The notes: a model not told the origin generated them from the sequence alone. A stretch of 64,000 nucleotides of DNA from CAXXOK01 sp963663285 (GCA_963663285.2 CAXXNI010000004.1:248001-312000), one strand, 5' to 3'. Positions 52,651 to 61,060 are shown, counted from the stretch's first letter. Translations and numbers: made by a program.

Positions 52651-53420
52651 TGCCTGTGCGGATTTTTAACTACGGCGGTGGGAGCGCGGCAGTGCAACTG
52701 AATATTAAGGCTTACGAGAGCCTACTCATGCTGCCTGCAACTGCCGAGGACGGAACGGTTGGAGTAATTACGACAACAGCCATAGGGAATATATATACAC
52801 AGCCGGAACAACCGTCCACTCCGGCTTCCGGCGACGTATGGGCAAAAACAAACATCGTGAACGCGGGAAGCGTGAACCTGCTCACCAAGGGAAGTTTGGT
52901 CGTTTGCGTTGAAACGGTATTCCAGTACAACGGCAACACTTGGGATAAAAAGGACTTCCGAATCTGGAAGAACAACACATGGACGCAGGTTAGCGTTTCC
53001 CTTTATTCCTACGGGAATATGGACGAGGACTATGCCTGGAAGGGTGTCCATAGCACCTATAACGGTGACAATTGGTATAACGATGCAAGTGAAGTGGTTT
53101 TGAACTCAAACCATGTACAGCTTTCTAGCGATTCTACTTGGAATAATCCTTTGATTGAGTGGTATATAGACACAACGCCATATTCTGCGGCTGTGGCCGT
53201 GGTGGATTATGTATCCGGCGCCTACTACGCGAAGCTGGGAAGAAACACCGAAGCCAAGCGTATTTGGACGGATTCAGAAGTGGACAGCTCTGGCACGGGG
53301 CTGCAAACGCTCACGCTCGACCTTTCTTCTGCAAGCGGTTCAACGTATCTGCTTATTGGCGGCAGAGGTTCGGCGAACCCAACACTGATGCGCCTTTACG
53401 CTGTGTATCTGTTGTATTAA
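52650..53420 (+). CDS. Probable tail fibre or receptor-binding protein
   Basis: The protein (256 residues) is rich in Thr, Ser, Tyr and Trp, with aromatic beta-strand patterns (YAWKGVHSTYNGDNWYNDAS). Codon usage and GC are slightly lower than in neighbouring structural genes, as often seen for exchanged fibre modules. No specific family was identified. Confidence 0.55.
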   Translation: MPVRIFNYGGGSAAVQLNIKAYESLLMLPATAEDGTVGVITTTAIGNIYTQPEQPSTPASGDVWAKTNIVNAGSVNLLTKGSLVVCVETVFQYNGNTWDKKDFRIWKNNTWTQVSVSLYSYGNMDEDYAWKGVHSTYNGDNWYNDASEVVLNSNHVQLSSDSTWNNPLIEWYIDTTPYSAAVAVVDYVSGAYYAKLGRNTEAKRIWTDSEVDSSGTGLQTLTLDLSSASGSTYLLIGGRGSANPTLMRLYAVYLLY

Positions 53421-53434
53421 AGGAGTGATAAACA

Positions 53435-53794
53435 GTGGCTACATACTATATTGACAGTGAACACCGGCTGCACACCGAGCAAAACACGGACAACGAATAC
53501 GCCGCGTGGGATGATGCGGACGGCTACTTCGATGGAAAATGCCGTGCATACATAGAGGGTTTCCGGGTGGTTCCTGCTGGTGAAACGTGGGTACGGGCTG
53601 ATGGCGTAGCGTTTGCCGGGCTGATGATTGCCCCGGCTGTCGATGACCGCATTCTCAATGCGGCACAAGCTACATACGAAGAACAATCCCACGAGAATAC
53701 GATACTCAAGGCGCAGCTGCAAGCGGTCACTGACCGTGGCGAGTTTATAGAGGACTGTATTGCAGAAATGGCGGTTGTTGTCTATGGTTCTTAA
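53435..53794 (+). CDS. Hypothetical fibre-region protein
   Basis: The protein (119 residues) begins ATYYIDSEHRLHTEQNTDNE and ends with a predicted helix (THE-type coiled part ILKAQLQAVTDRGEFIEDCI). It follows the fibre candidate and may be a fibre chaperone. Confidence 0.5.
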   Translation: MATYYIDSEHRLHTEQNTDNEYAAWDDADGYFDGKCRAYIEGFRVVPAGETWVRADGVAFAGLMIAPAVDDRILNAAQATYEEQSHENTILKAQLQAVTDRGEFIEDCIAEMAVVVYGS

Positions 53795-53840
53795 CGCCAT
53801 GCTACGACTGCTAATGACTATTGTGAAAGGAAGTGAAACC

Positions 53841-53969
53841 ATGATGGCTATGTTTTTTGCGCAGCGTGTAATCCTTGGTAAAACGTTGTTTGCCGATGTG
53901 CCTGCGGTGTTACAAGAGCAGGTGCGCGAATTGCTGATTGATAGTGGTTTGGGCGAGCTTGCGGAGTAA
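53841..53969 (+). CDS. CD1375/XkdX-like small phage protein
   Basis: The 42-residue protein (FFAQRVILGKTLFADVPAVL) matches the size and style of XkdX/CD1375-type proteins found after fibre genes in Firmicutes phages. AAAGGAAGTG precedes ATG 53841. A longer reading from 53784 lacks a good binding site. Confidence 0.65.
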   Translation: MMAMFFAQRVILGKTLFADVPAVLQEQVRELLIDSGLGELAE

Positions 53970-53983
53970 TCAAACAGCGTGAC

Positions 53984-54013
53984 AAAAAGGCCGGCATTTT
54001 GCCCGGCCTTTTT
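53984..54013 (+). terminator. Rho-independent terminator
   Basis: GGCCGG and CCGGCC pair around a short loop, flanked by AAAAA and TTTTT, making a strong terminator between the fibre region and the lectin-fold gene. Confidence 0.85.
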
Positions 54014-54044
54014 GCTTGCCTGACAGTAAACGGAGGGTAGGAAC

Positions 54045-55109
54045 ATGAGCAACTTAGACCTGGTTCAATTTGCGATGCAGCGGCTGTGCAACAGTGTAAC
54101 CATGCTGACGGACAGCGCCGGGATGCCGAGCCTGTATGCGCGCATACCGAAATTCACACTGGATACGGTGATCGACGGCGCGGACGCGGTGACGCATCCA
54201 GCGTTCATCGTGGATGGGGTGGAAGTGGATGAAATCTACATCAGCCTGTATCAGAACATCATACAGGATGGATGCGCGTACAGCCTGCCGGGGCAGGACC
54301 CCGCGCGGGGCGTGACCTTCGCCGAGGCGTGCGCCGCCTGCGAAGCCAAGGGCGCGGGATTCCACCTGATGACCAACGCCGAATGGGCGGCGTTGGCGCT
54401 GTGGTGCGGGAAAAACGGGCTGCTGCCGCTGGGGAACAACGACGATGGTAAAGACGTAAGCGAGGCGGAAACCGTGGCGGTGCTCACGGAAGATGGAACC
54501 GGGCGCGTACTGACCGGAAGCGGCCCAGTGGAATGGAGCCACAACCGGCAGCCGGGCGGCATATGGGACCTGAACGGCAATCTGCATGAATGGGTGGCCG
54601 GGGTGCGCATGGTGGCCGGGGAAATACAGGTGTTACCCAACAATAACGCCGCGGACAGCGCCAACAGCCAGGCAGCGGACAGCGCCCAATGGCAGGCTGT
54701 GGCGGAGGATGGCACGTTGGTTGCACCCGGCACGACGGGCACGCTGAAATATGATTATGTGGCCGCCCATGATGAAGTGGGCGACGCTTACGATTTTCAG
54801 CTGGTAACAGCGCTCACCTACGGGCAGACGACCGAAAGCCCCATGGGTGTAATAACCTTTTCCGGGCTGGCCGCCGCCGATGGGGTAAGCGTGCCGGTGC
54901 TCTTACAGGCGCTTGGGCTAATGCCAGTGGACGGTATGGAATGCGGCACGGCGGTGATGAAGATGCAAAACATCGGTGAAAAGCTGCTGACACGCGGCGG
55001 ATGGTATGAAAGCGGCGCGGACGCCGGTATCTTCCGTGCGGGTGCGCTATCCGCACGCGATGACGCGACGATGGATACCGGATTCCGTTCCGCCTATGTA
55101 GCGATCTAA
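54045..55109 (+). CDS. FGE-sulfatase / C-type-lectin-fold tail protein, probable receptor binder
   Basis: The protein (354 residues) has the formylglycine-generating-enzyme fold used by phage receptor binders and diversity-generating retroelement targets: FHLMTNAEWAALALWCGKNG, GGIWDLNGNLHEWVAGVRMV, and the end RGGWYESGADAGIFRAGALS with GFRSAYVAI. The last part corresponds to the variable region of such proteins. No reverse transcriptase or template repeat was seen in the window. CRISPR spacer 2 resembles bases 54903-54938 of this gene. Confidence 0.82.
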   Translation: MSNLDLVQFAMQRLCNSVTMLTDSAGMPSLYARIPKFTLDTVIDGADAVTHPAFIVDGVEVDEIYISLYQNIIQDGCAYSLPGQDPARGVTFAEACAACEAKGAGFHLMTNAEWAALALWCGKNGLLPLGNNDDGKDVSEAETVAVLTEDGTGRVLTGSGPVEWSHNRQPGGIWDLNGNLHEWVAGVRMVAGEIQVLPNNNAADSANSQAADSAQWQAVAEDGTLVAPGTTGTLKYDYVAAHDEVGDAYDFQLVTALTYGQTTESPMGVITFSGLAAADGVSVPVLLQALGLMPVDGMECGTAVMKMQNIGEKLLTRGGWYESGADAGIFRAGALSARDDATMDTGFRSAYVAI

Positions 55110-55129
55110 AGAAAAAGGGAGGGCTTAAT

Positions 55130-55948
55130 TTGACGATGACCAGTAATGCGGCTTTGGTGGCTGCGGGCAATGCCTTACTTGCGCATATTGCGAAAAACAC
55201 CATCCCCTACAAGGATGGGGGCATGACGCTTGAAAACATGGATTGTCAAGGGCTTGTAGAATACTGCCTCATTCAGGCGGGTGTGCCGAAAAGCGAATGC
55301 AACCTGGCAGGCAGCAATGCACACTGGCGCAATGCCATCTGGCGCGGTACGCCGGAAGAACTGATTAAGGTATTGGGTGCGGTGCCTGCAGGAGCGTGCC
55401 CGTGCATACACAATTACGACGGCGGAGAGGTTGCCCGCGGGTATCACGATGATTACGGCAATTGCAGCCACATCGGGCTATATCTGGGGAATAAGATTTC
55501 GATTGCGGCTAGCGCCAGCCGGAAGAAAGTGATCCAGAGCAACTTTAAGGGGAAAACCGTACCCAATGGCGGCTGGAATGCGGTGATCCTGCTCCCGTGG
55601 GTAAATTACGGCCTGACCGATGCGCAGAAGCTGGCCCTGGGGATTACCGCCACGGTAGACGGTGAAATGGTAACGGCTACGGTTACGGCTTCCGGCCCGG
55701 TCGATACCAGTAATTTCTACACCGTGAAGATTCCCTGCAAGGGCGGCGCGGTGGAACGCCTGCAAAGCTGGCTTAACGAGCTGGGCTATTCGCTGAACGT
55801 CGATCATGACTTTGGCCCGGCGACCGAAACAGCAGTGAAGGACTTCCAGAGCAAGAAAGGGCTTAAAGCGGACGGCATTGTGGGCCGGAACACATGGAAG
55901 GCGCTCGCGCAGGCGCTATACGACCAGGTGGCGGAGGTACAGGGATGA
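55130..55948 (+). CDS. Endolysin: NlpC/P60-like amidase with peptidoglycan-binding domain
   Basis: The protein (272 residues) has an NlpC/P60 peptidase domain with catalytic Cys in NMDCQGLVEYC and His in NCSHIGLYLG. A PG_binding_1 domain follows (GGAVERLQSWLNELGYSLNV, then FGPATETAVKDFQSKKGLKA). The start is TTG 55130 or ATG 55136 after AGGGAGGG. It has no signal peptide, so release would depend on the holin genes downstream. Confidence 0.92.
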   Translation: MTMTSNAALVAAGNALLAHIAKNTIPYKDGGMTLENMDCQGLVEYCLIQAGVPKSECNLAGSNAHWRNAIWRGTPEELIKVLGAVPAGACPCIHNYDGGEVARGYHDDYGNCSHIGLYLGNKISIAASASRKKVIQSNFKGKTVPNGGWNAVILLPWVNYGLTDAQKLALGITATVDGEMVTATVTASGPVDTSNFYTVKIPCKGGAVERLQSWLNELGYSLNVDHDFGPATETAVKDFQSKKGLKADGIVGRNTWKALAQALYDQVAEVQG

Positions 55949-56124
55949 AATGGCTGAAAAAAGTAATCCTGAAACTGTATTACCGCTGTATGCCCGTATG
56001 GAAAATGAAGCGCTGCGCACATTGCCTTTACCAGCCGTTTAACACGCCACCCTGCGTATCCCGATGGGTGAGCGTGGGGCGCAACCAGCGGAAATGCTTC
56101 GCGCTGAAAGACGGGCGGGTGTGA
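55945..56124 (+). CDS. Small basic cysteine-containing protein
   Basis: The 59-residue protein starts at ATG 55945, overlapping the endolysin stop as ATGA. It is basic (MKWLKKVILKLYYRCMPVWK) with five cysteines. It may be a lysis accessory; no family was recognised. Confidence 0.5.
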   Translation: MKWLKKVILKLYYRCMPVWKMKRCAHCLYQPFNTPPCVSRWVSVGRNQRKCFALKDGRV

Positions 56125-56207
56125 GATAGATGCGTCAAAATACCGCACGTCCAAGAGCTTCCCCCTGAATCCTTTTCCTAAAATACGCAGGAAAGGAGAG
56201 GGGAAGC

Positions 56208-56573
56208 ATGACGGAAGTACCGCAGGAGATCATAAAAGCCATTGAAGCATTAGCGTATGTGCTCGGTTTGGGGCTTGCGTTGTCTGCATCCATCATCAGC
56301 GTGGGTAAGGCCATTGAGACGGTTCGCGGGTGGCGGAAACCCAAAACAGCGTTAACCGATATGGTAGCCGCCCATGAAAAGCGCCTGTGTGCTGGCAATG
56401 AACGTTTTGAAAGGCAAGACCGCATCAACAGGGCACTTGAAGAAGGGCAGCGCGTAACCTGCTTGGGGCTGCAAGCGTTACTCACAAGCGCTGTATGCGG
56501 AAACAATGCGGATGGAATCAAAGACGCGCGAGACGAGCTGAACGATTACCTGACAGCCCCAAAGCGAGTATAA
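56208..56573 (+). CDS. Probable holin-class or membrane protein
   Basis: The protein (121 residues) has one hydrophobic segment at about residues 13-33 (ALAYVLGLGLALSASIISVG) and a charged C-terminal part. Size, context and topology fit a lysis-cassette membrane protein. GGAGAGGGG precedes ATG 56208. Confidence 0.6.
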   Translation: MTEVPQEIIKAIEALAYVLGLGLALSASIISVGKAIETVRGWRKPKTALTDMVAAHEKRLCAGNERFERQDRINRALEEGQRVTCLGLQALLTSAVCGNNADGIKDARDELNDYLTAPKRV

Positions 56574-56595
56574 GCACAGGAAGGGGAGAGCGGCC

Positions 56596-57315
56596 ATGCA
56601 ACGTAAAACGACCCGATTCTTGAAGCGTATCGTGCTGTTTTGCATATGCTTTACAGCAGCTATCTACATGGCCTGTTTTATCGGGACATGCTGCGGGGTT
56701 GAGGGGCTTGACTATATTGCCTACTATACGACCTGGACATTCGGCGGGGAACTGCTGATGACCGGCGTACTACGCCTGCTGGGTGACAAACCGAAGGAGG
56801 CAACAACGGACGCCCGTAATGGGTTGCAAAAATATAAGGAGGAAACAAAATGGAATGGTACGCGATTATTTTTTATACTGGTGGTTATGGCAGTGCTGCT
56901 GGTTTTGTGGAAAAAGGGCATCCTTACCCTGACCACCACGCAGGGCATCGGGGAGGCCGTGGAAACGCTGGCGCCGCTGATGGCCAGCGGGAGCGTATTT
57001 GAAAAACTGGTACATTACGCCGGGTATGCTTTCCAAGCCGCTGAACAGCTGATGAAGATTGGAGAAATTGCGGCGGAGGACCGCAAGGAAACCGCCCTCA
57101 CCCTGGTACAACAGTATGCGGAAACGGACGGCGTGGAGCTGACGCAAGGGAATTTGGATACGGTGGATAGCCTGCTGGAAGCCAATTGCAGTATACAGGG
57201 GCACACGACGGCGACCACAGAGAAAACCACCGAGAACGTGACGACCGAAACCCTGCAGGACGGAAGTGTACAAACCACCACGATCAAGCTGGTGGAACCG
57301 GAGAAATTGGGGTAA
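56596..57315 (+). CDS. Holin-region membrane protein, probably two genes joined by indels
   Basis: As read, this is a 239-residue protein with membrane segments near residues 10-30, 48-60 and 90-105. The second half (GILTLTTTQGIGEAVETLAP, then KLVHYAGYAFQAAEQLMKIG) resembles LL-H-type holins. AAGGAGG followed by ATG at 56850 lies inside it in another frame, reading MEWYAIIF, a typical holin start. One missing A near 56830 would end the first gene just before this signal, and one extra T near 56872 joins the frames. Two separate genes are therefore likely. Confidence 0.7.
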   Translation: MQRKTTRFLKRIVLFCICFTAAIYMACFIGTCCGVEGLDYIAYYTTWTFGGELLMTGVLRLLGDKPKEATTDARNGLQKYKEETKWNGTRLFFILVVMAVLLVLWKKGILTLTTTQGIGEAVETLAPLMASGSVFEKLVHYAGYAFQAAEQLMKIGEIAAEDRKETALTLVQQYAETDGVELTQGNLDTVDSLLEANCSIQGHTTATTEKTTENVTTETLQDGSVQTTTIKLVEPEKLG

Positions 57316-57679
57316 CACAGGTACAATACACCGGCTGGGGACAAGCATGTTTCCGGCCGGGTTCTCTTTTTTGGAGTAATGTATTTGCCATAATGGGACG
57401 TTTGTAAATTCGCTTGCCCCGATGCGGGAAAAGCAAGGCGACATATGGCGTTAGGGGCTACTGACGAATTTAACACAATAACCTGTTATGACAAATTCGG
57501 AGGGGATAAAATGAACACGGTAGAACCGAAATGGAGCAAAGATAATTAGGGGAGTGTTTCATTTCGGCACGCTGACTTATGCAAATATCCTTGAATGTGA
57601 AAAAATATTTTTGTATAATATAGTTAAGAGAATCTCCTTTTTAAGTCATAGTATTACACATAATTGCAGAGGTGATAAC
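57316..57679 (+). other. Gap at the presumed right side of the lysis cassette
   Basis: No full gene is supported. A nested inverted repeat lies at 57464-57499 (CGAATTT and AAATTCG outside, ATAAC and GTTAT inside). At 57510 a 13-codon frame begins MNTVEP after GGAGGGG, matching the start of the recombinase at 59601 at 16 of 19 bases, and then stops. The region after 57550 becomes AT-rich and serves as promoter DNA for the PAS-GGDEF gene. Confidence 0.5.
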
Positions 57680-58585
57680 ATGAAGCTGTCCGCTGCGGAG
57701 TACATGAGGATCGTCGAGAACTCTCCAAGTATGATATGGAGAGCCGATCGGGATGGAAAATGTGATTACGTTAACCAAACATGGCTGGACTTTACCGGGC
57801 GCACGCTGGAGCAGGAAATTGGCGATGGATGGAAAGAAGGCGTGTTTCCTGATGATTTGAAAAGACGTGTTGCTACCTCATTAGAAAGCCTAAAAAAGGG
57901 GAAGTCTTTTGACATGGAGTATCGGTTGCGGCGATATGATAATCAATGGCGGTGGATTCATGACAGCGCCGTTCCCTTGTATGGGGATGACGGTGAAGTA
58001 CAAGGATTCATTGGTAGTTGTGTAGATGTTAACGACAAAGCCGAAGCTTACTTTTATCATACGCTGTCGGAAATCGATAATCTTACGGACACATACAATA
58101 GACAATTTCTAATGCAGCATCTGGATACGCTCTGTAGTGAGCATCCAAACACGCATACCAGAATTACGGTTGCTTTGATGGATATTGATCATTTTAAATT
58201 GATCAATAATCGTTATGGTCATGGTGTCGGTGATAAAGCACTCAAGTTATTTGCTTCAGTAGCTAAAAAGCATATACGGGATAATGATATATTCTGCAGG
58301 TATGGTATCGATGAGTTTGTGATTTTGTTTCAAGATACGTCTATTGAAGTTATCGAGCGGATTATTAATAGAATTAATCTGGCATTGCAGCCAGAAACGC
58401 TGGAGACCGCTGAAGATATCATTACGCTTACGGTGAGTGTCGGGATTTGCGAATGCAAAGAAGAGACCATGCCGGAGAAAATGTTTTATATAGCGGATCA
58501 ACGATTACAAGAGAACAGACGAAATAAGCAACAAACATTTTTAGTTGCGAAGAAAACTATACCAGGTGAACAGGAACACAATTGA
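57680..58585 (+). CDS. PAS-GGDEF protein with degenerate active site
   Basis: The protein (301 residues) has a PAS domain with PAC motif (about residues 5-125; MIWRADRDGKCDYVNQTWLD) and a GGDEF domain. Its active-site loop reads RYGIDEFVILF, so GGDEF has become GIDEF and cyclase activity is doubtful. The inhibitory-site motif RxxD is kept (RDND, five residues upstream), which would let it bind c-di-GMP. GAGGTGAT precedes ATG 57680. It is a close paralogue of the next gene. Confidence 0.85.
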   Translation: MKLSAAEYMRIVENSPSMIWRADRDGKCDYVNQTWLDFTGRTLEQEIGDGWKEGVFPDDLKRRVATSLESLKKGKSFDMEYRLRRYDNQWRWIHDSAVPLYGDDGEVQGFIGSCVDVNDKAEAYFYHTLSEIDNLTDTYNRQFLMQHLDTLCSEHPNTHTRITVALMDIDHFKLINNRYGHGVGDKALKLFASVAKKHIRDNDIFCRYGIDEFVILFQDTSIEVIERIINRINLALQPETLETAEDIITLTVSVGICECKEETMPEKMFYIADQRLQENRRNKQQTFLVAKKTIPGEQEHN

Positions 58586-58678
58586 TCCGGTTCATAACAA
58601 AGAGTAAAAATAATGGGTAGATTAAAAAGGCCTTTCAGGCAGCGTTCACCATCCAAATTAAACGTATGAGGTGGCTAA

Positions 58679-59569
58679 ATGGATTTATCAGCAGCAGAAT
58701 ACAAAATGATTGTTGAATACTCTCCTAACATGATATGGAGAGTAAATCAGGATGGTGAAAGCGATTATTTTAACCAAACGTGGCTCGATTTTACCGGGCG
58801 TACATTAGAACAGGAAATTGGCGATGGATGGATGGAAGATATTTATCCAGATGACCAAGCACGATGCATCGAATCTGCTATAGGTAATTTTAAAAAACGT
58901 ATACCATTTGACTTAGAATATCGTGTTCGTAGACATGATGGGCAATGGCGATGGATTCAAAGCCGCAATGTTCCATACTATACGAAACAAGGCGAGTTTA
59001 AAGGTTTTATTGGCAGTGGTGTGGATGTGAATGATCGGGTAGAGGGCATTCAATATAAAGAACTTGCGGAAATGGACAGCTTAACTGGAGCATACTCCCG
59101 GCGCTATCTCCTGCAGCAGATTAAGAACTATTTTGACAACACGATCATACAAAAAACCAATTTAACGATTGCGATGCTGGATATCGACCGATTTAAACAT
59201 ATTAATGACACCTATGGACACATCATAGGGGATGTCGCACTCAAGCAGTTTACAACGGTTGTGCGTAACGAGATTCGAGGTACGGACTTGGTGGGCAGAT
59301 ATGGTGGGGATGAATTTGTGATTATTTTTCATAATGCCACCATTGATATTGCGCAGCAAGTTATAGATAGAATCACAAAACGGTTGCAGAATACACCGCT
59401 GAAAACCGGGAAGGATGAAATCATCCTATCCATGAGCGCCGGATTGTGTGAACGCAAGGGAGAAAAAACACCTGAAGAGTTGCTGTACGTAGCCGACCAG
59501 AGGATGTACAAGAATAAGCGAGAAAAGGCACGGGTGGAATCGGGGGAAAAAGAAAATACGATACTATAA
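58679..59569 (+). CDS. PAS-GGDEF diguanylate cyclase
   Basis: The protein (296 residues) has the same layout as its neighbour, but the active site is complete (RYGGDEFVIIF), with metal-binding aspartate in MLDIDRFKHIN and an I-site RGTD five residues upstream. It should make c-di-GMP from GTP, controlled by the PAS sensor and by product inhibition. No membrane segment is present, so sensing is cytosolic. GAGGTGG precedes ATG 58679. The pair probably arose by tandem duplication. Confidence 0.9.
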   Translation: MDLSAAEYKMIVEYSPNMIWRVNQDGESDYFNQTWLDFTGRTLEQEIGDGWMEDIYPDDQARCIESAIGNFKKRIPFDLEYRVRRHDGQWRWIQSRNVPYYTKQGEFKGFIGSGVDVNDRVEGIQYKELAEMDSLTGAYSRRYLLQQIKNYFDNTIIQKTNLTIAMLDIDRFKHINDTYGHIIGDVALKQFTTVVRNEIRGTDLVGRYGGDEFVIIFHNATIDIAQQVIDRITKRLQNTPLKTGKDEIILSMSAGLCERKGEKTPEELLYVADQRMYKNKREKARVESGEKENTIL

Positions 59570-59600
59570 GTGACTTTGCTTGCAAAGGAGCATAATCAAC

Positions 59601-60158
59601 ATGAATACGGTGGAACCCATCCGAAACAAAGAACAAATTGCATTAATCAAACAATTGGAGCCGGATCAAAGAAACCGGCTCCTTTTTATTTTGGGTATCA
59701 ATGTTGGGTTGCGTATCAGCGACCTTGTGGGGCTGAAAGTTAAAGACCTGTCGGGGAAAGACCGCATTGTGAAGCGGGAGCAGAAAACCGGCAAGGAAAC
59801 CAGCATCCTGCTGAATGCTGCGCTCCGGCATGATATACGCGAGCTGATGGCTGGGCGTAGCGGGGATGAATATGTATTTCAAAGCCGGTGCAGGGATCGC
59901 GTGACCAAACAAAATAAGCCCATGACGCGGCAGCGCGCGTACCAGATTGTAAACACCATGTGCAGGCGAGCAGGTGTTGGCGGGAAGATTGGCAACCATA
60001 CATTGCGCAAAACATTCGGATACTGGCATTACCAGCAGTTCCGGGATGTGGTGTTTTTAATGCGGCACTTCAACCACAGCGACCAGACGATAACATTGCG
60101 GTACATCGGTATTGTGCAGGATGAAATGGATGCGCATATGCGGAGATTTAAGCTATAA
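59601..60158 (+). CDS. Small tyrosine recombinase
   Basis: The protein (185 residues) is a catalytic-domain-sized recombinase with Arg in NVGLRISDLVGL, His-x-x-Arg in NHTLRKTFG, His in FNHSDQTI and Tyr in LRYIGIVQ. ATG 59601 follows AAAGGAG. Lacking an N-terminal arm-binding domain, it resembles short recombinases that act on inversion or resolution sites or mobile cassettes. A strong terminator follows. Confidence 0.88.
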   Translation: MNTVEPIRNKEQIALIKQLEPDQRNRLLFILGINVGLRISDLVGLKVKDLSGKDRIVKREQKTGKETSILLNAALRHDIRELMAGRSGDEYVFQSRCRDRVTKQNKPMTRQRAYQIVNTMCRRAGVGGKIGNHTLRKTFGYWHYQQFRDVVFLMRHFNHSDQTITLRYIGIVQDEMDAHMRRFKL

Positions 60159-60179
60159 ATAACCGCTTACTGCTGCAAG

Positions 60180-60225
60180 ACATGTAAAAAGTCCAAACCT
60201 TTCAAGGCTTGGACTTTTTACATGT
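60180..60225. terminator. Bidirectional terminator with perfect 17-bp arms
   Basis: ACATGTAAAAAGTCCAA at 60180-60196 pairs perfectly with 60209-60225. A and T runs within the stem ends allow termination on both strands, between the recombinase and the converging XRE gene. Confidence 0.85.
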
Positions 60226-60331
60226 AGATGGGATCATCAAGTAATGCATAGACCTCAACATTGTGGGTAAACTAATCTTACCCAATGAAATGCATGCTGA
60301 AACATGTTTTTTACTTCTTTTTGAAAAAACT

Positions 60332-61060
60332 TTATTTTGATTTTTTCAGCATCCAATCATCCATTTTACCCCAAGGATTAATCCCAGAGGCTTGTATATA
60401 TGCACCGACTGTGACTTTACCCTTTGTGACGGGAATATTATTGATACAGGGATGTTGCCATTCCTGCCATCGGGTGACACGCATTTCAGTAGTGGCATAG
60501 ACCTCACCATTTAGAATCACATAGATATACATATTTTGCTCTAGGGCATCGCCACCTTGGATGTACAAGCTAAAATTGTATTTGCCGTATGCAAGGCCGG
60601 ATACAGTCTGTTCGATTCGGAACTCTATATATTCGGGATCATAGAAACGCAGCAATGCATTACCGCTCTTAGCATCGAAATCAACTCCGCTGCGGTATAA
60701 TTCTTCGGTTACGTTTCCGATGTTTTCAATCTTCCACATGCTCATGGCTGTGTCTTCAAAACCGGGGTTGCGTAGATAATTATTCGGCGTTGGTGTTGTC
60801 GCTGGTTTGGTTTTCTTGGAGACGGTTGAAGAGGCGAGCTTGCTTGATTCTTTAGCTGCATTTACGAGCGAAACCTGTGTTACACCAGTGACTTTTGCAA
60901 TTTTTCGTAGAAGTACAAGCGTAAATTGAGCCTCGCCACGTTCTGCTTTTCCAATGTCGGCAGCGGTTATTCCGCCGCCGATTTTATTGGCAAGTTCGGT
61001 TTGCGTTAACTTGGCATTCTTTCTTGCTGACTGAATCAATTTACCTACGTTTGATGCCAT
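60332..61060 (-). CDS. XRE regulator fused to a carbohydrate-binding-like domain
   Basis: The protein (242 residues) has an XRE helix-turn-helix at residues 5-60 (KNAKLTQTELANKIGGGITA), a Ser/Thr/Lys/Pro linker, and a C-terminal domain from about residue 95 (NYLRNPGFEDTAMSMWKIEN). That domain resembles the galactose-binding-like, carbohydrate-binding modules attached to endo-galactanases. ATG 61060 is chosen because AAGGAGGA lies eight bases upstream. There is no signal peptide, so the sugar-binding fold would act in the cytosol, possibly as a ligand sensor. The fusion is unusual. Confidence 0.75.
   Translation of the reverse strand: MASNVGKLIQSARKNAKLTQTELANKIGGGITAADIGKAERGEAQFTLVLLRKIAKVTGVTQVSLVNAAKESSKLASSTVSKKTKPATTPTPNNYLRNPGFEDTAMSMWKIENIGNVTEELYRSGVDFDAKSGNALLRFYDPEYIEFRIEQTVSGLAYGKYNFSLYIQGGDALEQNMYIYVILNGEVYATTEMRVTRWQEWQHPCINNIPVTKGKVTVGAYIQASGINPWGKMDDWMLKKSK

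Noticed and set aside
54045..57315. A complete diversity-generating retroelement around the lectin-fold gene
   Set aside because: No reverse transcriptase or template repeat was recognised in any frame of the window.
15655..57480. Shared GAATTTAACACAA at about 15665 and 57466 as possible element ends
   Set aside because: The match is short and AT-rich, does not coincide with the tRNA attachment site, and the flanking sequences differ.
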